Position numbers and translations under genes: made by a program. From the NCBI GenBank assembly GCA_944388395.1, contig CALXIP010000051.1, forward strand, positions 1 through 32,408: a DNA stretch of 32,408 bases, read 5' to 3'. Of the stretch, positions 1 to 7,238 are shown piece by piece. Position 1 is the first letter of the stretch. Every line of letters starts with the position of its first letter. Below the pieces are notes generated by a model. It was given only the letters and a program-made list of their open reading frames with translations, did not search any database and was not told where the DNA came from. Source of the DNA: an uncultured Ruthenibacterium sp. GTDB taxonomy: Bacteria; Bacillota; Clostridia; Oscillospirales; Ruminococcaceae.

Positions 1-1891
1 GATGATATCCGGACACACCCAGACCGATGCTGCGATAGCGCCGGTTGGTGAGTTTGGCGTAGGGCCGCGGATAGAAATTCAAATCGATCACATTGTCCAG
101 CGCACGCACTGCCGCAGTGACCACACTGCTCAGCGCCTGGTCATCTTCCACCGGCAAATTGCCCAGGCAAAGGCTGGCCAGATTGCACACCACAAATTCG
201 CCCGGGCGGGTGCGGGTGACCACTACGGTGTCTCCGTGCTCGGTTTCCACCGTCTGGCCGACCTCTTCGATGGGAGCCATGTTCTGAGCGATCTCCGTGC
301 ACAGATTGGAACAGTAAATCATTCCCTTATGGCCGTTGGGATTCATGCGGTTGACAAGGTCCCGGTTGAAGGTGAAGGGCGTTCCGGTTTCCACCGCGCT
401 TTTCAGCACAAGGCGCACAATTTGCTTGACCGTGACCATGCGTTTGGAGATGCGGGGATCCGCCACGCAATCGCGGTACCGCCGCTCCCATTCTTCGCCC
501 CAGTAATCTTCCAGCGCATACCCCTTCACCGTCAAAATTTCATGAGGACACATCAGCGCCCATTCCGCGTCCAGATTCTCTTTGGCCAGTTTCCAGAACA
601 AATCGGGATAGCACACCGCCGGAAACACGTCATGCGCTTTCATGCGGTCATCGCCGTTGTTGGTGCGCAGCTGCAAAAACTCGGGCAGATCTTTGTGCCA
701 GGCATCCAGATACACAGCGACCGCTCCCTGGCGCATCCCCAGCTGATCCACTGCCACCGCCGTGTCGTTGACCAGACGGATCCACCGGATCACGCCGCCG
801 GCCGCTCCCTCAAAACCTCGGATGCTGCCGCCGGTGGCGCGCACCTTGCCGAAATACAAACCCATGCCGCCGCCGAATTTGCTGACCTGCGCAAAGTTAT
901 CGATAGAGCGGTAAATTCCCGTGAGACTGTCGGGCACCACATCGATGAAACAGCTGGAGAGCTGATGGTATGGCTTGCGGGCGTTGGACAGGGTGGGCGT
1001 GGCCATGCTCACCTGCTGCAGGCTGAGCATGTCATAGAATTTTTTCACCCAGTTCAGGCGGTCGTTTTTCTCCAAAAGCGCCAGATGCAGCGCAATGCCG
1101 AGGTACATCTCCTGCGGCGTTTCCAACCGGACGTGGCTGCGGGAACGGATGACGTAGCGGTTCAAAAGAAGGTCCAGTCCGGCATAGGTGAACAGCCGGT
1201 CCCGGCTGTCATCCAGAAAGGACGCTGCCTGCTCCAGTTCCTGCCGGCTGTAACCGCTGAGAATGTATTCCCCGTACAAACCTTTTTCCGTCAGATAGCG
1301 CAGCTTTTCGTAGAAGCTGGAAACACCCCGCCGCTCCAGTTCCTGCTCCAGACCGAGGCCAAAGGAAAAGCGAAGCAGCCGAGCCGCCACATAATCCCAG
1401 GAAGGAGCTTCCGGGCTGGTCATTTCCACCGCGGCCTTGGTCAAAGCCTTCAAAAGCTGCGCCTGCTCCATGCCCGGCTTGCAGAACCCCGCAAACTTCG
1501 CCTGCAGCGCGCCCAGGTCGCACTGTTCGCCATAATCTTTCTGAATAGCGGCCAGGACCGGCTCCAGTGCAGGACACAGCGCGGACGCTGCGATCTGAGA
1601 GCGAAGCGCCCGCAGATGTGTGCGCTGATTCCGGTACAAAATATAGCTTTTGGCCTCACTGTAGTGACCTTCCTCCATCAGAACGCGCTCCACCACATCC
1701 TGAATCTCTTCCACGCTCCACTCCTGGGGGCGGGATGAAAGATGTTCCTCCACCCGCCGGAGCAGCTGTTCCAGACGCACCTGCTCCACAGGCGTCCGGG
1801 TATCGGTGAAAGCCTTGCTCATAGCGGTAATAATCTTTTCCGGCGTATAGGCCTGCCGGTCTCCGTTGCGCTTGATGATCGTGCGGTCCAT
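1..1891 (-). CDS. nrdA: Class I ribonucleoside-diphosphate reductase, alpha subunit (3' end outside window)
   Basis: Reduces ribonucleoside diphosphates to deoxyribonucleotides in the cytoplasm, using a radical passed from a beta subunit that is not in the window. 630 residues are visible and the frame is still open at base 1. Residues 5-95 form an ATP-cone (IIKRNGDRQAYTPEKI), the allosteric domain. Cys314 in LSSCFI and Cys531/Glu533 in SNLCTEIAQN match the redox cysteine and the N-x-C-x-E active-site motif of class I enzymes; class II enzymes usually read NPCGE here. The ATG at 1889-1891 follows GGAGAG and a near-consensus promoter. The second half of the redox cysteine pair and the C-terminal swivelling cysteines lie outside the window, so NrdA cannot be fully separated from an NrdE-like subtype. 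A beta subunit may lie beyond base 1. Confidence 0.93.
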   Translation of the reverse strand, partial: MDRTIIKRNGDRQAYTPEKIITAMSKAFTDTRTPVEQVRLEQLLRRVEEHLSSRPQEWSVEEIQDVVERVLMEEGHYSEAKSYILYRNQRTHLRALRSQIAASALCPALEPVLAAIQKDYGEQCDLGALQAKFAGFCKPGMEQAQLLKALTKAAVEMTSPEAPSWDYVAARLLRFSFGLGLEQELERRGVSSFYEKLRYLTEKGLYGEYILSGYSRQELEQAASFLDDSRDRLFTYAGLDLLLNRYVIRSRSHVRLETPQEMYLGIALHLALLEKNDRLNWVKKFYDMLSLQQVSMATPTLSNARKPYHQLSSCFIDVVPDSLTGIYRSIDNFAQVSKFGGGMGLYFGKVRATGGSIRGFEGAAGGVIRWIRLVNDTAVAVDQLGMRQGAVAVYLDAWHKDLPEFLQLRTNNGDDRMKAHDVFPAVCYPDLFWKLAKENLDAEWALMCPHEILTVKGYALEDYWGEEWERRYRDCVADPRISKRMVTVKQIVRLVLKSAVETGTPFTFNRDLVNRMNPNGHKGMIYCSNLCTEIAQNMAPIEEVGQTVETEHGDTVVVTRTRPGEFVVCNLASLCLGNLPVEDDQALSSVVTAAVRALDNVIDLNFYPRPYAKLTNRRYRSIGLGVSGYH

Positions 1892-1907
1892 GGCGATCTC
1901 TCCATTC

Positions 1908-1936
1908 ACATATTATACTTATTTAGTATAATATGT
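1908..1936. promoter_or_regulatory. Perfect 12-bp inverted repeat over the nrdA -10 and start region (operator candidate)
   Basis: The arms ACATATTATACT (1908-1919) and AGTATAATATGT (1925-1936) are exact reverse complements around a 5-nt spacer. The repeat covers the -10 box and the expected start site, where a repressor would block transcription. It is not a clear NrdR box: each half matches the 16-bp consensus at only about 10 positions, and the spacing is not that of NrdR box pairs. The protein that binds is unknown. Confidence 0.6.
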
Positions 1937-1953
1937 ATTCAGCGCCGCGTCAA
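1925..1953 (-). promoter_or_regulatory. Promoter of the nrdA-type gene
   Basis: Read on the minus strand there is TTGACG (1948-1953), a 17-nt spacer, and TATACT (1925-1930), 34 nt upstream of the ATG. The -10 box lies inside one arm of the inverted repeat at 1908-1936. Confidence 0.8.
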
Positions 1954-1964
1954 TCGGAAGTTAC

Positions 1965-2007
1965 AAAAAAACATCCGTATTTTCTTTTGAAAACACGGAT
2001 GTTTTTT
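1965..2007. terminator. Bidirectional terminator at the 3' end of the GGDEF gene
   Basis: The arms ACATCCGT (1971-1978) and ACGGATGT (1995-2002) are extended by TTTTC/GAAAA around a TTTT loop. An A-run (1965-1970) and a T-run (2002-2007) flank the stem. It overlaps the stop codon of the GGDEF gene and lies just upstream of the nrdA promoter, so it insulates the two genes. Confidence 0.85.
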
Positions 2008-3331
2008 ATTTGATCACATCTACATGAACGCGGCTCTTTCCGCTGCGCTTGGCCGTGTACATGGCGCGGTCGACCCGCGCGTACCACGTTTCGAAAGGCA
2101 TTTTTTCGCTGCTGCAAACAACGCCGATGCTCAGCGTCGGGCCCAGCTTGCCATACAGCTGGCTGGTCCGCCGGGCAAACAGCTGGCAGAACAGTTCCGC
2201 CTTGTGCCGTGCAATGGACTCCGAATCCGTATGGCTGAGATACACCAGGAACTCATCGCCGCCAAACCGTGCGGCAACGTCGTTTTCACGCACATTTTCT
2301 TTCAGGATCTTGCCCAGTTCCACCAGGACGCTGTCCCCTACCTGATGGCCCAAATGGTCATTGAGCTGCTTGAAGTCATCGATATCGATCAGCATCAAGG
2401 CGCCCTTTCCATCGTCCATTTCCAACCGGCGAACTGCCTCGCGCCGATTGAGCAGATGGGTCAACGCATCCACCGTGGCCTCTTTGGTCAGCCGCTTCTG
2501 CAGTTCAATGGAAGTAGAAATATCCATAATGATGCTGATCATTGCGGCGCGGCCGTCCTCGGTGGTGATAAAGCGCCCCTTGTCATACACCCACAGATAC
2601 GTTCCATTTTTGCGGCGCATCCGGTACTGCACCTGATACTCTCCAGGGCCGCGGAAACCACTCCAAACCTGTTTTTCCACCAGCGGAAGATCATCCGGGT
2701 GAATGATTTTTGCCATCTTGCCGCCGGTATCTTCCATCAGTTCCCGATAGGTATATCCCATATAGCCCAGCAGTTCGTCGTTGATCACGTACAGCGGGAA
2801 CCCGTCTTCCATGTATCCGCCCATGATGCCGCCCGGAATGACGTCGCTCATCAGCTTCAGCAGTTTCTTCTGGGAGCTTTCCTGCATATGAACAACGTCC
2901 TGCCGGCCGTAATTCAGCGGAAGGAATTCCCGTTCCGGCTGGTGAATGGAGGGCGCCGACATATGAATGCTGCCGATTTTCCAGTCCCCGTCCCGCCGCA
3001 CAAAGCCAACGGTCAGACGCGTTTGGAACTGCAGACGGCCGCCTGCGCCATCGGAAGTATCCAGATCCACAAAACAGAAGCTGCTGCATACATCCGGCGT
3101 GAGGCTTTTCTCACGGTAATTCAAAAGCTCATATTTGACGGGTTCGGAACTTTCATGAAACTCCTCACGCATCAGCACCGCCAGCGCCTGCTTGTCGGCG
3201 GCGATCTCATGCTCTCCGGTTCCCAGGCTGTAAACATCCTCTGTCAGGAAGGAAAGACTTTTTTCCAAATCACGCTGCGTCAGGTACGCATCAAAAAAAC
3301 GCTCCAGCGTTTCTCTTGGCTGAGATGGCAC
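2006..3331 (-). CDS. SnoaL/NTF2-like, PAS and GGDEF protein: probable diguanylate cyclase
   Basis: Predicted cytoplasmic signalling enzyme of 441 residues that makes cyclic di-GMP from GTP. Residues 5-130 look like a SnoaL/NTF2-type pocket domain, a likely sensor. Residues 155-275 form a PAS domain with its PAC tail (YQVQYRMRRKNGTYLWVYD). Residues 285-441 form the GGDEF domain. The active-site GGDEF is intact at 357-361, and an RxxD inhibitory site (R348-D351) sits five residues before it, so product feedback is expected. No membrane segment is seen. The start is GTG at 3329-3331, chosen because AAAGGAGG lies 9 nt upstream. It is a single-gene unit ending in the terminator over its stop codon. 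The ligands of the SnoaL and PAS domains cannot be read from sequence. Confidence 0.88.
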   Translation of the reverse strand: MPSQPRETLERFFDAYLTQRDLEKSLSFLTEDVYSLGTGEHEIAADKQALAVLMREEFHESSEPVKYELLNYREKSLTPDVCSSFCFVDLDTSDGAGGRLQFQTRLTVGFVRRDGDWKIGSIHMSAPSIHQPEREFLPLNYGRQDVVHMQESSQKKLLKLMSDVIPGGIMGGYMEDGFPLYVINDELLGYMGYTYRELMEDTGGKMAKIIHPDDLPLVEKQVWSGFRGPGEYQVQYRMRRKNGTYLWVYDKGRFITTEDGRAAMISIIMDISTSIELQKRLTKEATVDALTHLLNRREAVRRLEMDDGKGALMLIDIDDFKQLNDHLGHQVGDSVLVELGKILKENVRENDVAARFGGDEFLVYLSHTDSESIARHKAELFCQLFARRTSQLYGKLGPTLSIGVVCSSEKMPFETWYARVDRAMYTAKRSGKSRVHVDVIK

Positions 3332-3402
3332 GTCGATCTCCCTCCTTTGACAAAAATCACTCCGGCATGAGCCGAAGCCTTTCTGCGTTCTTTATAAAGT
3401 AT

Positions 3403-3431
3403 AGGCTACCAATCCTGTAAAATTCTGTCAA
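3403..3431 (-). promoter_or_regulatory. Candidate promoter of the GGDEF gene
   Basis: On the minus strand TTGACA (3426-3431) is followed after 17 nt by a poor -10, TAGCCT (3403-3408). A better-looking TATACT overlaps it at 3398-3403 but is 22 nt from the -35. The exact -10 is therefore unsure. Confidence 0.45.
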
Positions 3432-3492
3432 CTAGTGCCCAGTGGGATATCCTTGTTTAAAACGATACATTCCCCACTATAAATAGACAAAT

Positions 3493-3527
3493 TTTGACCA
3501 AATTGAAAATTTGACCCAAATTAGACC
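3493..3527 (-). repeat. Three GGTCAAA-like direct repeats between pnp and the GGDEF gene
   Basis: Read on the minus strand, GGTCAAA occurs at 3510-3516 and 3493-3499 in the same orientation, with a degenerate copy GGTCTAA at 3521-3527. Starts are 11 and 17 nt apart. They lie upstream of the GGDEF promoter and just beyond the pnp terminator, in an AT-rich stretch, and could be an activator site. The rest of the gap 3332-3577 holds the promoter and a weak AGTGGG/CCCACT inverted repeat; no gene was seen. Confidence 0.4.
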
Positions 3528-3530
3528 GCA

Positions 3531-3560
3531 AAAAAGACCGTGCCTTTCGGCACGGTCTTG
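3531..3560 (-). terminator. Rho-independent terminator of pnp
   Basis: An 11-bp perfect stem (3534-3544 with 3549-3559), AAGACCGTGCC and its complement, closes a 4-nt loop. On the minus strand it is followed by a run of six T. It lies 17 nt after the pnp stop codon. Confidence 0.9.
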
Positions 3561-3577
3561 AACAAAACGAGTTCGGT

Positions 3578-5713
3578 TTATTTGCCCTGTTTGGCAGCCA
3601 GATCCGCCAAAGCGTCTTTGCGGGACAGGTTGTTGCGGCCCTGCTGATCGATCTCAGTGACCTTAACCAGCAGCTCGTCGCCCACAGCGACCACGTCTTC
3701 CACTTTTTCCACGCGCTTGGTATCCAGCTTGGAAATGTGGACCAGGCCTTCTTTGCCCGGCGCGATCTCCACAAACGCACCGAAGGTCATCAAACGGGTC
3801 ACACGGCCTTTGTAGATGGCACCGATCTCGGGGTCTTCCACAATGGTCTTGATGGTGTGCAATGCGCGCTCGCCGTCTTCCTGGTTGATGGCGCTAATGA
3901 AGACGCTGCCGTCCTCTTCCACGTCGATCTTGCAGTTGCAGTTGGCGCAGATCTCCTGAATGACCTTGCCGCCCTTGCCGATGACGTCTTTGATCTTATC
4001 CACGTCGATCTTGAGGCTCAGCATCTTGGGCGCATACTTGGACAGCTCCGCACGAGGCGCCGGAATGACCGGCAGCATGATCTCGTTCAGGATATACAGG
4101 CGGCCTTTGCGGCACTTTTCAAACGCTTCCTCGATGATCTCATAGGTCAGGCCATCCACTTTGATGTCCATCTGAATGGCAGTGATGCCGTTCTTGGTAC
4201 CGCCAACCTTGAAGTCCATGTCGCCGTGGAAGTCTTCCACACCCTGAATGTCCAGCATGGTCATCCAGCGCTCGCCCTCGGTGATGAGGCCGCAGGAAAT
4301 GCCGGCCACGGGCTCCTTGATGGGAACGCCCGCATCCATCAGGGCCAGCGTGGAGCCGCAGATGGACGCCTGGCTGGTGGAACCGTTGGAAGAAAGCACC
4401 TCAGAAACCAGACGCAGCGCGTACGGGAACTCCTCAGTGGAAGGAATCATGGGCAGCAGAGCGCGCTCAGCCAAAGCGCCGTGACCGATCTCGCGGCGGC
4501 CGGGGCTGCGGGGCGCACGGGCCTCGCCCACAGAATAAGGCGGGAAGTTGTAGTGGTGAATGTAACGCTTGGTCTCCTCCGTGGACAGATCGTCCATGAT
4601 CTGCGCGTCACGCAGGCTGGACAGCGTGCAGGTGGTCAGGACCTGCGTCTGGCCGCGGGTGAACATGCCGGAACCGTGTACACGGGGCAGAAGGCCAACT
4701 TCGGCGGCCAGCGGACGGATCTCGTTGATGCCACGGCCGTCCACGCGCTTGCCCTCGTCCAGAAGCCAGCGGCGAACCACGAACTTCTGCATTTTGTACA
4801 TGATCTCTTCGACGGTGGCCTCGCCCCACTCCTCGCCGTATTTCTCGGAAATGCGGTCACGGATGGGCAGCAGGCGCATGTCGCGGACGTTCTTGTCATC
4901 GGTGTCCATGGCGGCTTTGAAGTCATCCAGGAACTCAGCCTTCACAGCTTCGAACAGGTCGTGATCCAGCTCCATGGACTGGAACTCTTTCTTGGGTTTG
5001 CCGATTTCGGCCACGATGGAGTTGATGAACTCGATCATCTTTTTGATCTCCACGTGAGCGGCTTTGATGGCGTTCAGCATGGTGCGCTCGTCCACTTCGT
5101 TGGCGCCCGCCTCGATCATGACGATCTTCTCCATGCTGGCGGCAACGGTCAGCTGCAGGTCGCTTTTCTCGCGCTGCGCCTCGGTGGGGTTGACCACCAG
5201 CTCGTTGTCCACCAGACCCATGTAAACACCCGCGATGGGGCCTTTCCAGGGAATGTCAGAGATGGAAATGGCGATGGACGTACCGATCATGCCGGCGATC
5301 TCAGGGCTGCAGTCCTGGTCCACGCTCATAACGGTCATGACCACAGACACGTCATTGCGCATATCCTTGGGGAACAGCGGGCGGATGGGGCGGTCCACCA
5401 CACGGGAGGTCAGGATCGCCTTTTCACCGGGGCGGCCTTCGCGGCGCATAAAGCTGCCGGGGATGCGGCCCACTGCGTACAGTTTCTCTTCAAAGTCCAC
5501 GGAAAGCGGGAAGAAATCAACGCCTTCACGGGGTTTTTCAGACATAGTGACGTTGCACAGCACACGGGTGTCACCATAGCTGATCATGCAGCTGCCGTTG
5601 GACAGGCCGCACATTTTGCCGGTTTCCACAATGAAGGGACGGCCGGCCAGTTCGGTTTCGAACTTGCGGTAATGGGGGAATGTCTCTTTCTTGGAGGAGA
5701 ATTCCAATGCCAT
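3578..5713 (-). CDS. pnp: Polyribonucleotide nucleotidyltransferase (PNPase)
   Basis: Processive 3'-to-5' phosphorolytic exoribonuclease of mRNA turnover, working as a trimer in the cytoplasm. It has 711 residues, normal for the family. The order is a first RNase PH domain (about 12-145), a helical domain (to about 240), a second RNase PH domain carrying the GDMDFKVGGT metal-binding aspartates, a KH domain with GKGGKVIQ, and a C-terminal S1 domain (GAIYKGRVTRLMTFGAFVEI). The ATG at 5711-5713 has GGAGG 7 nt upstream. It follows rpsO in the usual order, and the gap holds two strong RNA hairpins that suggest leader processing. A rho-independent terminator follows. Confidence 0.97.
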   Translation of the reverse strand: MALEFSSKKETFPHYRKFETELAGRPFIVETGKMCGLSNGSCMISYGDTRVLCNVTMSEKPREGVDFFPLSVDFEEKLYAVGRIPGSFMRREGRPGEKAILTSRVVDRPIRPLFPKDMRNDVSVVMTVMSVDQDCSPEIAGMIGTSIAISISDIPWKGPIAGVYMGLVDNELVVNPTEAQREKSDLQLTVAASMEKIVMIEAGANEVDERTMLNAIKAAHVEIKKMIEFINSIVAEIGKPKKEFQSMELDHDLFEAVKAEFLDDFKAAMDTDDKNVRDMRLLPIRDRISEKYGEEWGEATVEEIMYKMQKFVVRRWLLDEGKRVDGRGINEIRPLAAEVGLLPRVHGSGMFTRGQTQVLTTCTLSSLRDAQIMDDLSTEETKRYIHHYNFPPYSVGEARAPRSPGRREIGHGALAERALLPMIPSTEEFPYALRLVSEVLSSNGSTSQASICGSTLALMDAGVPIKEPVAGISCGLITEGERWMTMLDIQGVEDFHGDMDFKVGGTKNGITAIQMDIKVDGLTYEIIEEAFEKCRKGRLYILNEIMLPVIPAPRAELSKYAPKMLSLKIDVDKIKDVIGKGGKVIQEICANCNCKIDVEEDGSVFISAINQEDGERALHTIKTIVEDPEIGAIYKGRVTRLMTFGAFVEIAPGKEGLVHISKLDTKRVEKVEDVVAVGDELLVKVTEIDQQGRNNLSRKDALADLAAKQGK

Positions 5714-5761
5714 AATGTTGCCTCCTTATCAAAGCAATTTGATTTATTTTCAAGGGAGGCT

Positions 5762-5818
5762 TTAGCAACAAATCCAGCCCGCGTCGGCGCAGAAGACACG
5801 CGTTCGATTTATTGCTAA
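5762..5818 (-). promoter_or_regulatory. Long stem-loop in the pnp leader, RNase III-type candidate
   Basis: The arms 5762-5774 and 5806-5818 pair over 13 bp with one G-U. Inside them a second helix, CGCGT with ACGCG (5780-5784 with 5798-5802), closes a 13-nt loop. The stem begins about 50 nt before the pnp start codon. In Escherichia coli a leader stem in this place is cut by RNase III and then removed by PNPase, giving autoregulation; the parallel here is inference. Confidence 0.6.
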
Positions 5819-5848
5819 CAACCTTCCCGTTGAATGCGAACAAAATAC

Positions 5849-5885
5849 ACCGAAAGGCAGAGGGCTGAGCCCGTCTGCCTTCGGT
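5849..5885 (-). terminator. GC-rich hairpin after rpsO: leaky terminator or attenuator
   Basis: TCTGCC-type arms (5849-5861 with 5874-5885, one bulged A) enclose a GGGC/GCCC inner helix with a 3-nt loop. The downstream tract on the minus strand, GTATTTTGTT, is only partly T-rich. It sits 10 nt after the rpsO stop, so some transcripts probably end here while others read into pnp. Confidence 0.65.
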
Positions 5886-5895
5886 TAAAATGTTC

Positions 5896-6153
5896 TTATT
5901 TACGCAGGCCGAGTTTTGCGATCAGGGCACGATAACGCTCGATGTCCTTTTTCTTCAGGTAGGCCAGCAGGTTGCGGCGACGGCCGACCATTTTCAGCAG
6001 GCCGCGGCGGCTGTGGTGATCGTTTTTGTTGTCCTTCAGGTGCTCGTTCAGGTGGTTGATGCGCGCGGTCAGCAGCGCGACCTGAACCTCGGGAGAACCA
6101 GTGTCGTTCTCATGAACGCGGGCGGACTCGATGATGGTCTGTTTGTTTTCCAT
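5896..6153 (-). CDS. rpsO: Small ribosomal subunit protein uS15
   Basis: Primary binder of the 16S rRNA central domain and needed for assembly of the 30S platform. The product has 85 residues, close to the usual 87-89. The family signature is plain: [19 protein letters not shown], then [21 protein letters not shown]. The ATG at 6151-6153 follows GAGGAG with 8 nt spacing. It has its own promoter (6264-6293) and a roughly 100-nt leader, so it need not depend on the upstream ribF-containing operon. It is followed by a hairpin and then pnp, the widespread rpsO-pnp pair. Confidence 0.97.
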   Translation of the reverse strand: MENKQTIIESARVHENDTGSPEVQVALLTARINHLNEHLKDNKNDHHSRRGLLKMVGRRRNLLAYLKKKDIERYRALIAKLGLRK

Positions 6154-6257
6154 TTCAATAACTCCTCTTTTTCAAAATGAATGTGCCCAAAGCCCAGTGT
6201 CGGTACCAAGCGAGGATATGCCGGCCACCAAGCCCGGGTATACCGCAGTACGGCAGC
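6154..6257 (-). promoter_or_regulatory. rpsO 5' leader, possible S15 autoregulatory RNA
   Basis: From the predicted start near 6257 the minus-strand transcript can form TGCCG/CGGTA with a 5-nt loop. It can also form a 7-bp helix rich in G-U pairs, GCTTGGT with ACTGGGC, and GCTTGGT occurs twice. S15 is known to repress its own mRNA through structured leaders, often recognising a G-U/G-C element. This leader could do so, but I cannot match it to a named family. Confidence 0.35.
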
Positions 6258-6263
6258 TTATAT

Positions 6264-6293
6264 AGTATACCACACGCACTGCAAAAAAATCAA
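6264..6293 (-). promoter_or_regulatory. Promoter of rpsO
   Basis: Minus strand TTGATT (6288-6293), 18-nt spacer, TATACT (6264-6269) preceded by TGTGG. It lies in the short gap between the ribF stop codon and the rpsO leader. Confidence 0.7.
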
Positions 6294-6308
6294 GCTGAAA
6301 ACGCCATT

Positions 6309-7238
6309 TCACAGGGACTGTTTTTGAAAATAATCCAGCGAAGCCCGGGCGGCCCGGCGCACCATGGCGGCCAGATCGTTCACGCTTTCAAACTTTTCGG
6401 TGGGCCATAAGTATTTGTAAAAAGAAACCGTCACCTCGTCGCCGTAAATATCGCCGGAAAAGCCCGGCAGAAACGTCTCGCAGGTGATTTTATCCTCGTC
6501 GCTGACGGTGGGGCGGCTGCCCAGCCCCGTGGCCCCCGGGTGCCGGGTGCCGTCAGACAGGGTGACCTGTGTGACATAAACGCCGCTTCGGGGGATCAAA
6601 AGTCCCTCGGGATAGGTGAGGTTGATGGTGGGGAACCCCAGTGTATGCCCCAGGCCCTGCCCCCGCTGCACACTGCGGCGCAGGCTGTAGGGCTGACCCA
6701 GCATGTCATTGACCGGCTCCATTTCCCCCTGGGAAAGGCAGGCCCGGATGCGGGTGGAAGAAACCGTTTGCCCCTGGTACTGTGCCATGGGCACCACATG
6801 CACTTCGATGGAACGCTCCGCGCAAAGCCGGCGCAGCACTTCCACGTTGCCCGCCTTGTCCTTGCCGAAGGTGAAGTTGTCCCCGCAGAACACGGCTCGC
6901 GCCCCCAGGTCCCGCAGCAGCACCTCGTCCACAAACTGACGGGGCGACAGGACCCGGAACTGCTCAAAAGGAGGGCACAGGTACAGCTCCACACCCAAAG
7001 AGGCAATGCGGCGCCGCTTTTCTTCCCCGGTGAGAATGCGGCGGCCCTTGAACCCGCCGGAAACCGGCAGGGAGAAGGTAAACGCCGCAGCGGTCAGCCC
7101 CCGGCTGCGGGCACAGGACACAGCTTCGCTCAGCACTGCCCGGTGTCCCAGATGGACGCCGTCAAAGTACCCCAGCGCCACAGCACTGCCCGCGCCGTAT
7201 TCCATTTTGCCAAGCTCGGTAAATCGCTGCAACCGCAC
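6309..7238 (-). CDS. ribF: Bifunctional riboflavin kinase / FAD synthetase
   Basis: Converts riboflavin to FMN and then FMN to FAD in the cytoplasm. The 309-residue product has an N-terminal nucleotidyltransferase half with GYFDGVHLGHR (HxGH nucleotide-binding motif, about 23-33) and VSSTRIR. The C-terminal flavokinase half has LGFPTINL and ends in the usual sequence around SVNDLAAMV. The start is GTG at 7236-7238, directly abutting the TAA of truB and with GGGAG close upstream, so translation is probably coupled. A later ATG (residue 12) has no Shine-Dalgarno sequence and would cut into the fold. Last gene of the rimP-to-ribF operon. Confidence 0.95.
   Translation of the reverse strand: MRLQRFTELGKMEYGAGSAVALGYFDGVHLGHRAVLSEAVSCARSRGLTAAAFTFSLPVSGGFKGRRILTGEEKRRRIASLGVELYLCPPFEQFRVLSPRQFVDEVLLRDLGARAVFCGDNFTFGKDKAGNVEVLRRLCAERSIEVHVVPMAQYQGQTVSSTRIRACLSQGEMEPVNDMLGQPYSLRRSVQRGQGLGHTLGFPTINLTYPEGLLIPRSGVYVTQVTLSDGTRHPGATGLGSRPTVSDEDKITCETFLPGFSGDIYGDEVTVSFYKYLWPTEKFESVNDLAAMVRRAARASLDYFQKQSL

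Noticed and set aside
1908-1936. NrdR box pair at the nrdA promoter
   Set aside because: Each half matches only about 10 of 16 consensus positions, and their offset (13 nt) is not the 31-32 nt of NrdR pairs.
3493-3527. CtsR operator
   Set aside because: The heptamer fits but the canonical 3-nt spacing between half-sites does not, and no heat-shock gene is adjacent.
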